This document shows, piece by piece, positions 18,266 to 27,654 of a DNA stretch of 64,000 nucleotides. The stretch comes from Neoluteolibacter marinus. GTDB taxonomy: Bacteria; Verrucomicrobiota; Verrucomicrobiia; Verrucomicrobiales; Akkermansiaceae. A program made the position numbers and the translations under genes. Position 1 is the stretch's first letter, and the number at the start of each line of letters is the position of its first letter. The stretch covers positions 1 through 64,000 of the forward strand of contig NZ_JACZFQ010000033.1 of the NCBI RefSeq assembly GCF_014904755.1, read 5' to 3'. Under the pieces are notes generated by a model. It worked only from the letters and a program-made list of their open reading frames with translations, did not search any database and was not told the DNA's origin.

Positions 18266-20734
18266 ATGTCCGGCCCGAAGCTCACCCCGATGATGGCGCA
18301 GTACCAGGCCATGCGCCGATCACTGCCCGCCGACGTGCTGCTGCTCTACCGCCTCGGTGACTTTTACGAGATGTTCTTCGAGGACGCGAAGACCGCCGCG
18401 CCGATCCTCAACGTCGCCCTGACCAAGCGCAATACCGTGCCGATGTGTGGCGTGCCCTACCACGCCGCCGACGGCTACATCGCCAAGCTGGTCAAGGCCG
18501 GCATGCGGGTCGCCATCGCCGAACAGACCAGCGAGCCCAGCCCGGGGAAAATCGTCGAGCGCGAGATCGCCCGCATCATCTCCGCGGGATCGGTGCTGGA
18601 GAGTCATCTCCTCGACGACCAGCGGCCCAACTACCTGGCCGCGGTCTTCCTGCTCGGGAAAGCCCGGGGCCTGGCCTGCGTCGACCATTCGACCGGGGAG
18701 TTCACCGTCGCCGAGTTCGCCGACCAGGCCCAGCTCGACGACGAGCTGGCGCGGCTGACGCCGTCGGAGCTGTTGGTTTCGGACGAACAGCTATCCCAGT
18801 TCGGCGGCTATCCGGCCGCCCAACCCTACGACGGCTACGCCTTTCTGCCGGACCCCGCGCGGCAGATGCTCTGCGACCACTTCGGCGTGCACTCCCTCGA
18901 CGGCTTCGGCTGTGCCGATGCCCCCGCCTCGACCGCCGCCGCCGGCGCGATCCTTCACTACCTTATCCACCAGCTGCGACGTCCTTGCGACCACTTGCGC
19001 TCGCTGCGGGTGCGGGAGAACGACCGGCACGTCTTGATCGACGCCGCCTCCCAGCGGAACCTCGACCTGATCGATTCGCGGTCGGGGAAGAAGCACACGC
19101 TGCTGGGAGTGCTCGACCGCACCAAGACCCCGATGGGCGCGCGCCTGCTGCGCGACTGGATCCTTCATCCGCTGCGCGACCGGGAGGCCCTCGGCGTCCG
19201 TCATGATTTCATCGCCGCCCTGCTGGCCCAGCCCTTCATCCTCTCGAAGTGCCGCGAGTCGCTGCAGGGCATCCGCGACATCGAGCGCACCGTCGGGCGG
19301 CTTTCCCAAGGCGCCGGGAATGCCCGCGACCTGCAGGCGCTGGCCAACTCGCTGGCCCACATCCCGGCCCTCCTCGAGGACCTCGGCAGCTTGTCGTCGC
19401 CCTGCGCCGAGATCCGGCCGTTCCCGGATCTGGTCGAACACCTCGAGGCCTCGATCTCCGACGAACCGCCCGCCAACCTCAAGGACGGCGGGATGATCCG
19501 CGACGGCCATTCGTCCGAGCTCGATGAACTCCGGGCCCTGTCCCGCGACGGCAAGTCGTGGATCGCCAAGCTCCAGGAAGAAGAGCGCCAGCGGACCGGC
19601 ATCGACTCGCTGAAGGTGAAGTTCAACAACGTCTTCGGCTACTTCATCGAAGTGACCTCGTCGAAGCTCGCGATGGTCCCGGACGACTACACCCGCAAGC
19701 AGACCATGGCGAACTGCGAGCGCTACATCACCCCGGCGCTGAAGGAGATGGAGAACAAGGTGCTGGGAGCCGAGGAGCGGGCGAAGAAGCTCGAAACCGA
19801 GCTTTTCCTCGAGCTCCGCCAGCAGGTCTGCACCCGGCTCGACGAACTCCAGAAGACCGCCGCGGGCATCGCCGAGGTCGATGTCCTATGCGGCCTGGCC
19901 GAAACCGCCCAGCTCCACGGCCACGTCCGGCCCGTGCTGGAGGATTCGCGCAACCTGGCCATCGCCAACGGCCGCCATCCGGTGCTCGAGCAGACCCTGG
20001 TCGACGAGAAGTTCGTGCCGAACGACAGCACCTTCGATCCGGACGATTCGCTGCTGCAGATTCTAACAGGACCTAACATGGCGGGCAAATCGACCTACAT
20101 CCGGCAGGTCGCTCTGATCGCCCTGATGGCGCAGACCGGGGCCTTCGTGCCGGCTTCGGACGCGGTGGTCGGCATGGTCGACCGGATTTTCTGCCGGGTC
20201 GGTGCATCCGACGACCTTTCGCGCGGCCAGTCGACCTTCATGGTCGAGATGAACGAGACCGCGCTCATCCTCAACCATGCCACCGACCGCTCGCTGGTCA
20301 TCCTCGACGAGATCGGCCGCGGCACCGCGACCTTCGACGGGCTGTCGATCGCCTGGGCGGTTGCGGAGCACCTGCACGACGTCGTCGGTTGCCGCACCCT
20401 GTTCGCGACCCACTACCACGAGCTGACCGACCTCGCCAACACGCGGCCGGCGGTGGCGAATTTCAACGTCGCGGTGCGCGAGTGGAACGACGAGATCATC
20501 TTCCTGCGCAAGATCCTGCCGGGGGCCGCCGACAAAAGCTACGGCATCCAGGTGGCACGCCTCGCCGGGCTGCCGAAGCCGATCATCGAGAGGGCCAAGA
20601 CGATCCTGTCGCACCTCGAGCTGCACTCGACCAAGCCCGAGGCCAAGAAGCAGGGACCCAAGGCGAAGAACACCCGCCAGCAGTCGCTGCCGGCGGCGAA
20701 CCAGCCGCAGATGGACCTGTTCGGGGAGTTGTGA
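18266..20734 (+). CDS. mutS: DNA mismatch repair protein MutS
   Basis: 822 residues, close to the usual 850. It recognises mispairs and small loops as a dimer and recruits MutL. Visible: the mismatch-wedge motif G-D-F33-Y-E35, the connector and core domains, the Walker A loop GPNMAGKST near residue 602, the Walker B/ABC signature DEIGRGTATFDG, and ATHYHELT. The helix-turn-helix region near VARLAGLPKPII closes the ATPase domain and a short basic tail ends QPQMDLFGEL. The frame is open to 18077, but that would run through the divergent gene's promoter; the ATG at 18266 gives the canonical MSGPKLTPMMAQY start. Confidence 0.97.
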   Translation: MSGPKLTPMMAQYQAMRRSLPADVLLLYRLGDFYEMFFEDAKTAAPILNVALTKRNTVPMCGVPYHAADGYIAKLVKAGMRVAIAEQTSEPSPGKIVEREIARIISAGSVLESHLLDDQRPNYLAAVFLLGKARGLACVDHSTGEFTVAEFADQAQLDDELARLTPSELLVSDEQLSQFGGYPAAQPYDGYAFLPDPARQMLCDHFGVHSLDGFGCADAPASTAAAGAILHYLIHQLRRPCDHLRSLRVRENDRHVLIDAASQRNLDLIDSRSGKKHTLLGVLDRTKTPMGARLLRDWILHPLRDREALGVRHDFIAALLAQPFILSKCRESLQGIRDIERTVGRLSQGAGNARDLQALANSLAHIPALLEDLGSLSSPCAEIRPFPDLVEHLEASISDEPPANLKDGGMIRDGHSSELDELRALSRDGKSWIAKLQEEERQRTGIDSLKVKFNNVFGYFIEVTSSKLAMVPDDYTRKQTMANCERYITPALKEMENKVLGAEERAKKLETELFLELRQQVCTRLDELQKTAAGIAEVDVLCGLAETAQLHGHVRPVLEDSRNLAIANGRHPVLEQTLVDEKFVPNDSTFDPDDSLLQILTGPNMAGKSTYIRQVALIALMAQTGAFVPASDAVVGMVDRIFCRVGASDDLSRGQSTFMVEMNETALILNHATDRSLVILDEIGRGTATFDGLSIAWAVAEHLHDVVGCRTLFATHYHELTDLANTRPAVANFNVAVREWNDEIIFLRKILPGAADKSYGIQVARLAGLPKPIIERAKTILSHLELHSTKPEAKKQGPKAKNTRQQSLPAANQPQMDLFGEL

Positions 20735-20800
20735 GGGGCCCGGGGGCGGGCAAATTGAGAATTGCGCCGGGTTCCCGGTTGGCGCTATGAAATAGGGACC

Positions 20801-21460
20801 ATGAAAAATCCAATCGTCGCCCTGTTGTTGGCCGCTGGCACGGCATTCGCCGGATCCCCCGCGAAGGAAGTGATTCCCCCGCCTCCAGCCCCCGAGCCCA
20901 GCTTGTGGCAATGGTTCGCGGGAGCGAGCGCCGGCTACCTGATCGATGCGGAGGAACTGATGTTCCACGGCCACATCGGCGTCGACACCCCCTACGACTG
21001 GGGCGGCTGGCGTTCCGCGATCTTCCTGGAAGTCGGCTACGCGGAGACCGACACGTCCGCGGCGATCGTCGATCCCAGCATCACCGCCGCGGTGGTCACC
21101 ACCCCGCTGGTTTCGGAGTTCTCCTTCGTGCCGGTGACCCTGAATTTCAAACTGGAGCGTGAAATCGCCCCGAACCTCAACTTCTACATCGGCGCCGGTG
21201 CCGGGGTGGCGTTCACCGAATTCGAGGGCTACGCCAACTACGCGTTCTTCACCGACCCGTACATCTCGGACAGCGACGAGGTGTTCTGTGCCCAGATCTT
21301 CACCGGGCTGAACTACGATGTGACCGAGTCCTTCGAACTCTACGGCGGAGCACGATGGATCTACCTCGATGACTCGAGCTTCTCCGGTGCCCCGTTCTCG
21401 GGGCTCGCCGACATCGACAGCGACTTCCTCGTCGAAGGCGGGCTGCGCTTCAATTTCTAA
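20801..21460 (+). CDS. Outer-membrane beta-barrel protein (OmpW/opacity-like)
   Basis: 219 residues: a signal peptide (IVALLLAAGTAFA), a Pro-rich spacer (VIPPPPAPEP), then alternating amphipathic strands such as SAIFLEVGYAETD, FVPVTLNFKLERE, LNFYIGAGAGVAFTEF and FELYGGARWIYLDD. It ends in GGLRFNF with the terminal Phe expected for insertion by BamA. Probably an eight-stranded barrel; the ligand is unknown. Starts 66 bp after mutS, with its own terminator. Confidence 0.82.
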   Translation: MKNPIVALLLAAGTAFAGSPAKEVIPPPPAPEPSLWQWFAGASAGYLIDAEELMFHGHIGVDTPYDWGGWRSAIFLEVGYAETDTSAAIVDPSITAAVVTTPLVSEFSFVPVTLNFKLEREIAPNLNFYIGAGAGVAFTEFEGYANYAFFTDPYISDSDEVFCAQIFTGLNYDVTESFELYGGARWIYLDDSSFSGAPFSGLADIDSDFLVEGGLRFNF

Positions 21461-21484
21461 CGGATTTAGGGTTCCCCTCTGCAG

Positions 21485-21515
21485 CCGGCATTCCCTCGCG
21501 GGAATGCCGGTTTTT
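21485..21515 (+). terminator. Rho-independent terminator of the beta-barrel gene
   Basis: CCGGCATTCCC / GGGAATGCCGG, 11-bp stem with loop TCGC, followed by TTTTT. Its last base overlaps the stop codon of the convergent bioA. Confidence 0.92.
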
Positions 21516-22810
21516 CATGTCGTAGCCAAGGCGTGATCCAGCGCGGAAACCGCGTGATCCAGCTCGTCGGGCCCGGTGCAGAGCGGAGGCATCAGCACGA
21601 TCGTGTCGCGGATCGGCCGGGTGAGCAGGCCATGGTCGCGTGCCGCGGTGCAGACGCGGGCGCCGAAGTGTTCCGCGGCCGGGAAGGGGGTGCCGTCCGC
21701 CTGCCGGATCTCGATGCCGGCGACAAACCCGCACTGCCGGATCTCGTGCACGCGGGGGTGTCCCGCCTTGAGGCGGGCCAGCCGCTCCGCCATCCGGGCG
21801 ATCATCGGCTGCAGCCGTTCCAGCGTCTGTTCCGTCTCGAAGACCCCGAGGCTCGCCAAGGCCACGGCGCAACCCAGGGGATTGGCGGTGTAACTGTGTC
21901 CGTAGTAGAAAGCCCGGGAATCGTCGCCCAGGAACGCGTCGTAGATCCGTCCGGTGGTCAGCATGGCCGCCATCGGCAGGTAGCCGCCGGTCAACCCTTT
22001 CGCGAGGCACAGGTAGTCGGGGATGACATCCTCGTGATGGCAGGCGAACATTCTCCCGGTGCGGCCGAAGCCGGTCATCACCTCGTCGAGGATCAGTTGG
22101 ACGCCGGTGGCATCGCACCACTGCCGCAGCTCGCGCAGCATGCCGGCCGGCCACGGCCGCATCTCGTTGACCCCTTGGATCAGCGGCTCGATGACCACCG
22201 CCGCGGCCTTGGCCGCAACCTCGCCGGGCAGATCCTTCAGGGCATCCATTCCCGCCACGAAAGTCACCTCGGCACCGTGCTTGCGGAAGCGGTCGTGGAA
22301 ACGCGACACGCCGCCGAGCGAGGCGGCCCCCAGGGTGTCGCCATGGTAGGCCTGGTCGAAGGCGATGAAGCCGTCGCGGCCCGCTTCTCCCGTGAGCTGG
22401 CGGAACTGGATGGCCATCTTCATCGCCGACTCGATCGCCGTGGACCCGTCGTCGGAAAAGAACACCCGCTCCAGGGTTCCGGCAGGGAAGAAGGCGCACA
22501 GCTTCTCCGCCAGCTCGCTGGCCCGCGGGTTGGCGAAACCGAGGTACGAGGTGTGGGCGACGTCGCCGAGCTGGCGGCGGACCGCCTCGTCGAGCGCCGG
22601 ATGGCGGTGGCCGTGGATGTTGGTCCAGATCGAGGAATTGCCGTCGAGATACTTGCGGCCCTCGGAGTCCCACAGCCAGGCCCCCTCGCCGCGGACGATC
22701 ACCAGCGGTTCACCCGCGGTCCACGCCGCCTGGGGAGTGAAGGGGTGCCAGCAGTGCCGCTTGTCGGCCTCGGTCCAGCGGCGGGTGTCGTCGCGCATCG
22801 GCGCCAGCAT
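21515..22810 (-). CDS. bioA: Adenosylmethionine-8-amino-7-oxononanoate aminotransferase
   Basis: 431 residues, a class III PLP aminotransferase. BioA converts 7-keto-8-aminopelargonate to 7,8-diaminopelargonate with SAM as amino donor in biotin synthesis. Family-specific features are HPFTPQAAW near the N-terminus, GAWLWDSEGRKYLDGNSSIW, HTSYLGFANP and YGHSYTANPLGCA. ILDEVMTGFGRTG and the PLP lysine in CLAKGLTGGYLP are typical of class III. No other bio genes adjoin it. The start may be the ATG at 22810 or 22798; neither has a good ribosome site. Confidence 0.9.
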   Translation of the reverse strand: MLAPMRDDTRRWTEADKRHCWHPFTPQAAWTAGEPLVIVRGEGAWLWDSEGRKYLDGNSSIWTNIHGHRHPALDEAVRRQLGDVAHTSYLGFANPRASELAEKLCAFFPAGTLERVFFSDDGSTAIESAMKMAIQFRQLTGEAGRDGFIAFDQAYHGDTLGAASLGGVSRFHDRFRKHGAEVTFVAGMDALKDLPGEVAAKAAAVVIEPLIQGVNEMRPWPAGMLRELRQWCDATGVQLILDEVMTGFGRTGRMFACHHEDVIPDYLCLAKGLTGGYLPMAAMLTTGRIYDAFLGDDSRAFYYGHSYTANPLGCAVALASLGVFETEQTLERLQPMIARMAERLARLKAGHPRVHEIRQCGFVAGIEIRQADGTPFPAAEHFGARVCTAARDHGLLTRPIRDTIVLMPPLCTGPDELDHAVSALDHALATT

Positions 22811-22899
22811 CGGGCGCGGATCCGCCGCTGGAAAGAAAAGCTTCCACCCTACGCGATCATGTAATGCCGGAATCCCGGGAGTCGTGCGAATCTGCTGAC

Positions 22900-22913
22900 G
22901 TTCGCAAGCGAAC
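22900..22913. promoter_or_regulatory. Palindrome upstream of bioA, possible operator
   Basis: GTTCGC-AA-GCGAAC, a 6-bp inverted repeat with 2-bp spacer, lies about 90 bp upstream of bioA in the 197-bp gap before the ABC permease. It has the symmetry of a repressor site but does not match the E. coli BirA operator. Function is inferred only from position. Confidence 0.25.
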
Positions 22914-23007
22914 CACGATTTTCCCCTCTCGCGGGCGATCGGCGATTCCGGGGACGGCGACCCCCGGGAACCCGCCGGTCGCCCGCAGGTCGTTTCAGGG
23001 GGTGCCT

Positions 23008-23856
23008 TCAGGTCTTGAAGTCGCGCAGGCGGAAGGCGGTGTAGCCGATCAGGAACAGCGTCGCGTTCAGACCGAAGAGGAAGAGGTAGGACATCGCGAG
23101 CTTCGGCCAGGAGATGGATGTCTCCAGCAGGTAGACCCAGGAGCTCATCCGCCAGGTGACGAAGTACTGCTCGTAGGGCTTGAAGAAGGGGAACTCCTGC
23201 AGCACCAGGTCGACGAAGAGGATGCTCAGCGCCATGATGGTGGCGGCGGCGGGCTTCATCTTGAAGCAGGAGAAGGTGAAGGCGATGGAGGAAAGGGTGA
23301 TCATGCTGACGCCGATGCCCAGCGCCGCCAGGCCGATGCGGCCGATCCCGCTCCACCAGTCGGGAAACACGGAGAACACCTTCATCTTGTAATTCCAGAC
23401 GAAGAGGCCGCCGTCCCAGCCGAGGGCCGCCACCGACATCGCGTAGCCGGTGATCCCGACGAACAGCACGAAGGTGATCGTGTAGATGGAGACGGCGGCA
23501 TATTTCAACGACAGGATCCGCAGGCGGGACACGGGGCGCGCGAGGACCAGCCGCAGGTTCCCGTCCTCGGCCTCCTTCGCGACGATGTCGCCGGACACCA
23601 GCGCGAAGTAGATGGAGCCGAGCAGGAACATGCTGAGGCCCATGACCATGTAGGTCACGGTCAGGGAGCTGTAGTACTGGCTGAATCCAAAGCCGTTGCG
23701 CTCGATCAGGTCGCGCATCCCGTCCTGGGTCTTCTCCAGCTTGAAGACGAACAGGATGATCGCCTCCATTGCGAGGAAGACGAAGTAGCCGATGTAGGTC
23801 CGGCGTCGGCCGAAGAGCTTGCGGAGTTCCCCGCGGAGCTGGCGGAGGAATTTCAT
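23008..23856 (-). CDS. ABC transporter permease (ABC-2 type)
   Basis: 282 residues with about six hydrophobic helices, beginning after a basic N-terminus (RTYIGYFVFLAMEAIILFVF) and ending ATLFLIGYTAF. The cytoplasmic segment IVAKEAEDGNLRLVLARPVSRLR is the hallmark of the ABC-2 family. It forms the membrane part of the exporter whose ATPase gene overlaps it by 4 bp (ATGA at 23853-23856). Substrate unknown. Confidence 0.9.
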   Translation of the reverse strand: MKFLRQLRGELRKLFGRRRTYIGYFVFLAMEAIILFVFKLEKTQDGMRDLIERNGFGFSQYYSSLTVTYMVMGLSMFLLGSIYFALVSGDIVAKEAEDGNLRLVLARPVSRLRILSLKYAAVSIYTITFVLFVGITGYAMSVAALGWDGGLFVWNYKMKVFSVFPDWWSGIGRIGLAALGIGVSMITLSSIAFTFSCFKMKPAAATIMALSILFVDLVLQEFPFFKPYEQYFVTWRMSSWVYLLETSISWPKLAMSYLFLFGLNATLFLIGYTAFRLRDFKT

Positions 23857-24743
23857 GATCCGTGGCGGGAGGTGATTTCGAGATAGAGGTCTTCCAGCGA
23901 CCTCCGCACCGGCGCGAAGGAGGAGACGCGGACGCCGGTGCCGACGAGGGCGGCGACGATGATCGCGGGATCGAGCTCCGGTGGCAGGGAGATGCGTCCG
24001 GGCGCGAGGATCCGGGCCCCGTTCAGCTCGAGGAACTCGCAGGCCCCTTGCCACGGATCCAGCGTCACCTCGTAGACCGGGTCCTCGTCGCGCAGGTCCT
24101 GGAGGGAGCCTTCGTGGACGAGGCGGCCCTGGTTCAGGATCGTGACCCGGTCGCACATCTGCTCGACCTCGGCGAGCAGGTGGGAATTGAACAGGACGGT
24201 CATCCCGCGGACGTTGCGCAGCTCGAGGATGAAGTCGCGGAACCACTTGATGCCTTCCGGATCCAGGCCGTCGGTCGGCTCGTCGAGGAGCAGGACGTGG
24301 GGTTCCGGCAGCAAGGCCTGGGCGAGGGCCAGGCGCTGGCGCATGCCGTGGGAGTAGGAGCCGACCTTGGACTTGATGCGCTCGGTGAGGCCGACCTCCT
24401 CGACCACCCGGCGGGCCCTCTCCGGGTCGAAGCCGATCGAGTAGTTGGCGAGGATGCGGAGGTTCTCCCAGCCGCTGAGGTAGTCGTAGAAGGCGGGGCT
24501 TTCGAAGATCGCGCCGGCCTGGGACAGGGCGCCGGCGTGGTTGTCCTGCACCGAGATGCCGCCGATGCGGGCGTCGCCGCGGTCGGGTTCCACCATGCCG
24601 AGGATGATGCCCAGCGTGGTGCTCTTGCCGGCGCCGTTATGGCCCAGCAGGCCGTGGATCTCGCCGCGTTCCACCCGGAAGGAGACGTCGTGAAGCGCCT
24701 GCTTGCCGCCGAATGATTTGCTGAGGCCGGAAACTTCGAGCAT
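23853..24743 (-). CDS. ABC transporter ATP-binding protein
   Basis: 296 residues. Walker A is GHNGAGKST, the signature is YSHGMRQRLALAQALL, Walker B is VLLLDEPTDGLDP, and the H-loop is in FNSHLL. The C-terminal 80 residues form the extra domain common in ABC-2 drug or antibiotic exporters. It pairs with the downstream permease and starts 9 bp after the pseudopilin gene, within a four-gene minus-strand operon (25915 to 23008). Confidence 0.93.
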   Translation of the reverse strand: MLEVSGLSKSFGGKQALHDVSFRVERGEIHGLLGHNGAGKSTTLGIILGMVEPDRGDARIGGISVQDNHAGALSQAGAIFESPAFYDYLSGWENLRILANYSIGFDPERARRVVEEVGLTERIKSKVGSYSHGMRQRLALAQALLPEPHVLLLDEPTDGLDPEGIKWFRDFILELRNVRGMTVLFNSHLLAEVEQMCDRVTILNQGRLVHEGSLQDLRDEDPVYEVTLDPWQGACEFLELNGARILAPGRISLPPELDPAIIVAALVGTGVRVSSFAPVRRSLEDLYLEITSRHGS

Positions 24744-24752
24744 GGGAAGACT

Positions 24753-25286
24753 CTAACGGGTGACACCGAACTGGACCTTGCTGGATGCAGACAGGTCGGC
24801 ATAGAGAAAATTCACGCCCGACTCGCCGGGGTGCCATCCTTCCTTGTCGATCACCAGCGGGATCCGCTGGTCGTTTCCGGACTTGCCGAAGAATTCCAGG
24901 TTGAGCCGGTGGCGGCCGCTCTGGCTGAGGTTCCAGATGTAGCTGCAGCCGCTGCGCTCGAATTCCTTGTGGTCGGCCGGGCAGTGGAAAACCGCGGAGC
25001 CCGGAAGATAGGGCGCGAGGACGGTTTCCAGCACCGGCGTGTCGTCGTTGCGGGTCTTCCTGCCGGCGGCGATCTCGGGCAGATACTGGGCGTTGTCCTG
25101 GAGATAGGCTTCGAGCCCGGTGCCGATCTGGCGCAGGTTGGAAAGGCACGCCGCCTGGCGGGACCGGGCCAGCACCGAACGTCCGACCGGCAGGGCGATC
25201 GCGGTCACCGCGGCGAGGATGGCCAGGACGATCATCAACTCGGTCAGGGTGAAGGCCTGGCCGCGGCGGCGGGCGGGGGAGTTCAT
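24753..25286 (-). CDS. Type II secretion/type IV pilin-like pseudopilin
   Basis: 177 residues. A type III prepilin leader RRRGQAFTLTELMIVLAILAA gives cleavage between Ala11 and Phe12 and a conserved Glu5 of the mature protein. The rest is the globular domain common in planctomycete/verrucomicrobial prepilin-like proteins: ACLSNLRQIGTGLEAYLQDN, then VFHCPAD and a C-terminal NFLYADLS. Its start overlaps the preceding gene's stop by 4 bp (ATGA), and the ABC ATPase follows after 9 bp. Confidence 0.88.
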   Translation of the reverse strand: MNSPARRRGQAFTLTELMIVLAILAAVTAIALPVGRSVLARSRQAACLSNLRQIGTGLEAYLQDNAQYLPEIAAGRKTRNDDTPVLETVLAPYLPGSAVFHCPADHKEFERSGCSYIWNLSQSGRHRLNLEFFGKSGNDQRIPLVIDKEGWHPGESGVNFLYADLSASSKVQFGVTR

Positions 25287-25915
25287 CGCGATCCCGGGCC
25301 GAACTCCTGGCCGCGCAGGCCCTGCATGACTTCGTTCATCGACTCCATCAGCGGCGCGAGGTCGAGCTTGGTGTCGGTGCTGGCTTTCTCGAAATAGGCC
25401 CGCATGCCTTCGCTGGCGATGGTCTCCAACAGGTCGTCGCCGAGCTCCCGCGCGCGGGCCATTTCCTCTTCGGTCTTGCCGCTCTGGATCTCGCTCATGC
25501 CCTTCTCCACGAATTCCTTGCGCTTTTCCGGTGGCAGCGCGTCGAGCGCTTCCATGAACTTGCCCATCGACTCGCGCACGGTGAGGTCGACGAAGAGCTT
25601 CTTCTCGTAGCCGCTGAGCTTGCGGAAGAATTGCTCCGTGGCCCGGTTGTCGCGGGACTTCTCGCGCTCCGCGAAATCGAGCCGGTTGACCAGGGTGGCG
25701 ATCCCGCGCAGCGACTTGTCGCGGGCGATGGCGGCGGACTGGTCGGGCGGATGGTCGTAGGCCGACCAGTCGTCGAAGGCCGCCTGTTCGATCTCGGATT
25801 CGACCTTGGCCGCGGTGATCCGCTTGGATCCGGCGATCGCCCGCAGGCCGGCCACCACGCCCCAGATGAGGACGACGAGGAGGAGGGATTGGATCAGGAC
25901 TCGGTTGCGCCGCAT
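25283..25915 (-). CDS. Membrane-anchored protein of unknown function
   Basis: 210 residues. One N-terminal transmembrane helix (LIQSLLLVVLIWGVVAGL) anchors a soluble, mainly helical, charged domain (EREKSRDNRATEQFFRKLSG, ALPPEKRKEFVEKGMSEIQS). I do not recognise a named domain. It is the first gene of the operon with the pseudopilin and the ABC exporter, overlapping the pseudopilin by 4 bp, so a shared envelope role is likely. Confidence 0.75.
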   Translation of the reverse strand: MRRNRVLIQSLLLVVLIWGVVAGLRAIAGSKRITAAKVESEIEQAAFDDWSAYDHPPDQSAAIARDKSLRGIATLVNRLDFAEREKSRDNRATEQFFRKLSGYEKKLFVDLTVRESMGKFMEALDALPPEKRKEFVEKGMSEIQSGKTEEEMARARELGDDLLETIASEGMRAYFEKASTDTKLDLAPLMESMNEVMQGLRGQEFGPGSR

Positions 25916-25961
25916 GATTGCCCCGACACTAGGCGGAAAGTCCCGCGGCGCAAGCGACCGC

Positions 25962-26996
25962 TCAGTCCGCGGGCTTGGCCGAGGCGCGGCGCAGGCGGTC
26001 GTTGATCGCGACGCCGAGGCCGGTCTCGCTCACCGGCTCGGCGACGATGGCATCGAGGCCGGCCTCGTCGAGGGAGCGCATGACGTAGAACAAGCGCACC
26101 GCCGCCTCCATCAGCTTGCCGCTGCCGGGGCTGAGCTCCTCGACGACCTCCCAATCGTGGGCGTCGATGTAGCCGGCCTTGGGGTCGCCGCGGTAGCTCA
26201 GCAGGCCGTATTTCTTGCCCGGCTCCGGGACGAAGTCCTGGGGCTTCGCGAACATCAGCAGCGGGGTCACCGGGGCGTAGTGGCTCTCCAGTTGCCCGGG
26301 GACGTCGGGGCGGTCGGTGATGCGCTTCTCGATCACCACCTTGCCATACTTCTGCAGGTCTTCCTTGGTCACCGGACCCGCGCGCAGGATGCGGATCAGC
26401 GGTTTCTTGTCCTCGCGGGGCTCGATCGCGATGATCGTGCTTTCAAGGCCGTCGCGGCAGGCGCCGCCGTCGACGATCAGCGGGATCCGGCCGCCGAGTT
26501 CCTTTTCCACGGCGCTCGCGGAGGTCGGGGAAATGCGCCCGAAGCGGTTGGCGCTGGGCGCCGCGATCGGCCGGCCGAGCTGCTTGCCGATGGCGCGGAA
26601 AATCAGGTTGCCGCTCTGGCGCACGGCGACGGTCGGCAGGCCGCTGGTCACCAGGTCGGGGACCCTGGCGGTCTTCGGCAGCACCAGGGTCAGCGGTCCC
26701 GGCCAGAAGGCACCGGCCAGGCTCTTTACCACCGGCGCGATGTCCTCCGGCACCGCGGCGACGTCCTCGAGCTCCTTGAAGGAAGCGATGTGGACGATCA
26801 GCGGATCGAATTCGGGCCGCTCCTTGGCCGCGAAAACCTTGGCGACGGCATCCGCGTTGAAGGCATCCGCGGCGAGCCCGTAGACCGTTTCGGTCGGCAC
26901 GGCGACGACTTCCCCGGCGTCTAGCAGGTTCGCCGCCTCGCGCACGGCGTCTTCCATTTCTTCTTCGTCGGCGGACAGGATGCGGGTCTCGGACAC
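25962..26996 (-). CDS. Threonylcarbamoyl-AMP synthase, long Sua5 type
   Basis: 344 residues from a GTG start. The YrdC-like domain opens GEVVAVPTETVYGLAADA and contains PLIVHI, FWPGPLTLVLPK, TVAVRQSGN and APSANRFGRISPT. It is followed by the C-terminal Sua5 domain after a linker with SHYAPVTPLL. The enzyme makes threonylcarbamoyl-AMP from Thr, bicarbonate and ATP for t6A at tRNA position 37. tsaB, whose product acts in the next step, is 5.7 kb away. An ATG at 26957 is an alternative start. Divergent from shikimate kinase. Confidence 0.93.
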   Translation of the reverse strand: MSETRILSADEEEMEDAVREAANLLDAGEVVAVPTETVYGLAADAFNADAVAKVFAAKERPEFDPLIVHIASFKELEDVAAVPEDIAPVVKSLAGAFWPGPLTLVLPKTARVPDLVTSGLPTVAVRQSGNLIFRAIGKQLGRPIAAPSANRFGRISPTSASAVEKELGGRIPLIVDGGACRDGLESTIIAIEPREDKKPLIRILRAGPVTKEDLQKYGKVVIEKRITDRPDVPGQLESHYAPVTPLLMFAKPQDFVPEPGKKYGLLSYRGDPKAGYIDAHDWEVVEELSPGSGKLMEAAVRLFYVMRSLDEAGLDAIVAEPVSETGLGVAINDRLRRASAKPAD

Positions 26997-27095
26997 GGCC
27001 GGAGTCTGGCGCGGTCCCGCGGGCCGGGCGAGTCCGGAATGCTGCCCGCGCACTTGGATCTTTCCGGCCCCTCCGGCCGCCGCTACCGTCATCCC

Positions 27096-27647
27096 ATGAA
27101 TCCGGCGGACGGGCTGCCCAAGAACATCGTGCTGATCGGCTTGATGGGCTGCGGGAAGTCCACGATCGGGCGCAAGCTCCAGGGCATGCTCGGCTACCCG
27201 CTCGTCGATACCGACCAGCTGATCGAGGAGAAGGCCCGGATGACCATCACCGAGATCTTCGCCCGGCGCGGCGAGCAGGCGTTCCGCGAGATGGAAAGCG
27301 CGGTGCTCAACGAACTCTCCGCGCCCGGCACCCCGCGGCGGATCATCGCGACCGGCGGCGGCATCGTCGGCCGCAAGCACAACCGCCGGCTGCTCTCGAA
27401 GCTCGGTTACGTGGTGTGGCTGCAGGCACCGGCGGACGTGATCCTCCAGCGCACCGCCCGCAACCGCGACCGGCCGCTGCTGCAGACGGAGAACCCGCTG
27501 GAAAAGATCTCCGCGCTGCTGGCGGAGCGGAGTCCGCTCTACCACGACATCGCCGACCTGGAGCTGGACACGGCCGGGCTGGAAACCGAGGAGATCGCCT
27601 GCGGGATCCTGGAAAGCGCCCGCTACCACTTCGCGGCCAAGCCCTGA
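27096..27647 (+). CDS. aroK: Shikimate kinase
   Basis: 183 residues. It phosphorylates shikimate at the 3-hydroxyl in the chorismate pathway. Motifs in order: Walker A GLMGCGKSTIG, shikimate-binding DTDQLIE and FREME, TGGGIV, and the lid arginine in NRDRPLLQ. No other aro genes adjoin it; the paralogue name (aroK or aroL) is a convention. The 99 bp between its start and sua5 must hold both promoters. Confidence 0.93.
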   Translation: MNPADGLPKNIVLIGLMGCGKSTIGRKLQGMLGYPLVDTDQLIEEKARMTITEIFARRGEQAFREMESAVLNELSAPGTPRRIIATGGGIVGRKHNRRLLSKLGYVVWLQAPADVILQRTARNRDRPLLQTENPLEKISALLAERSPLYHDIADLELDTAGLETEEIACGILESARYHFAAKP

Positions 27648-27654
27648 GGGCCGC

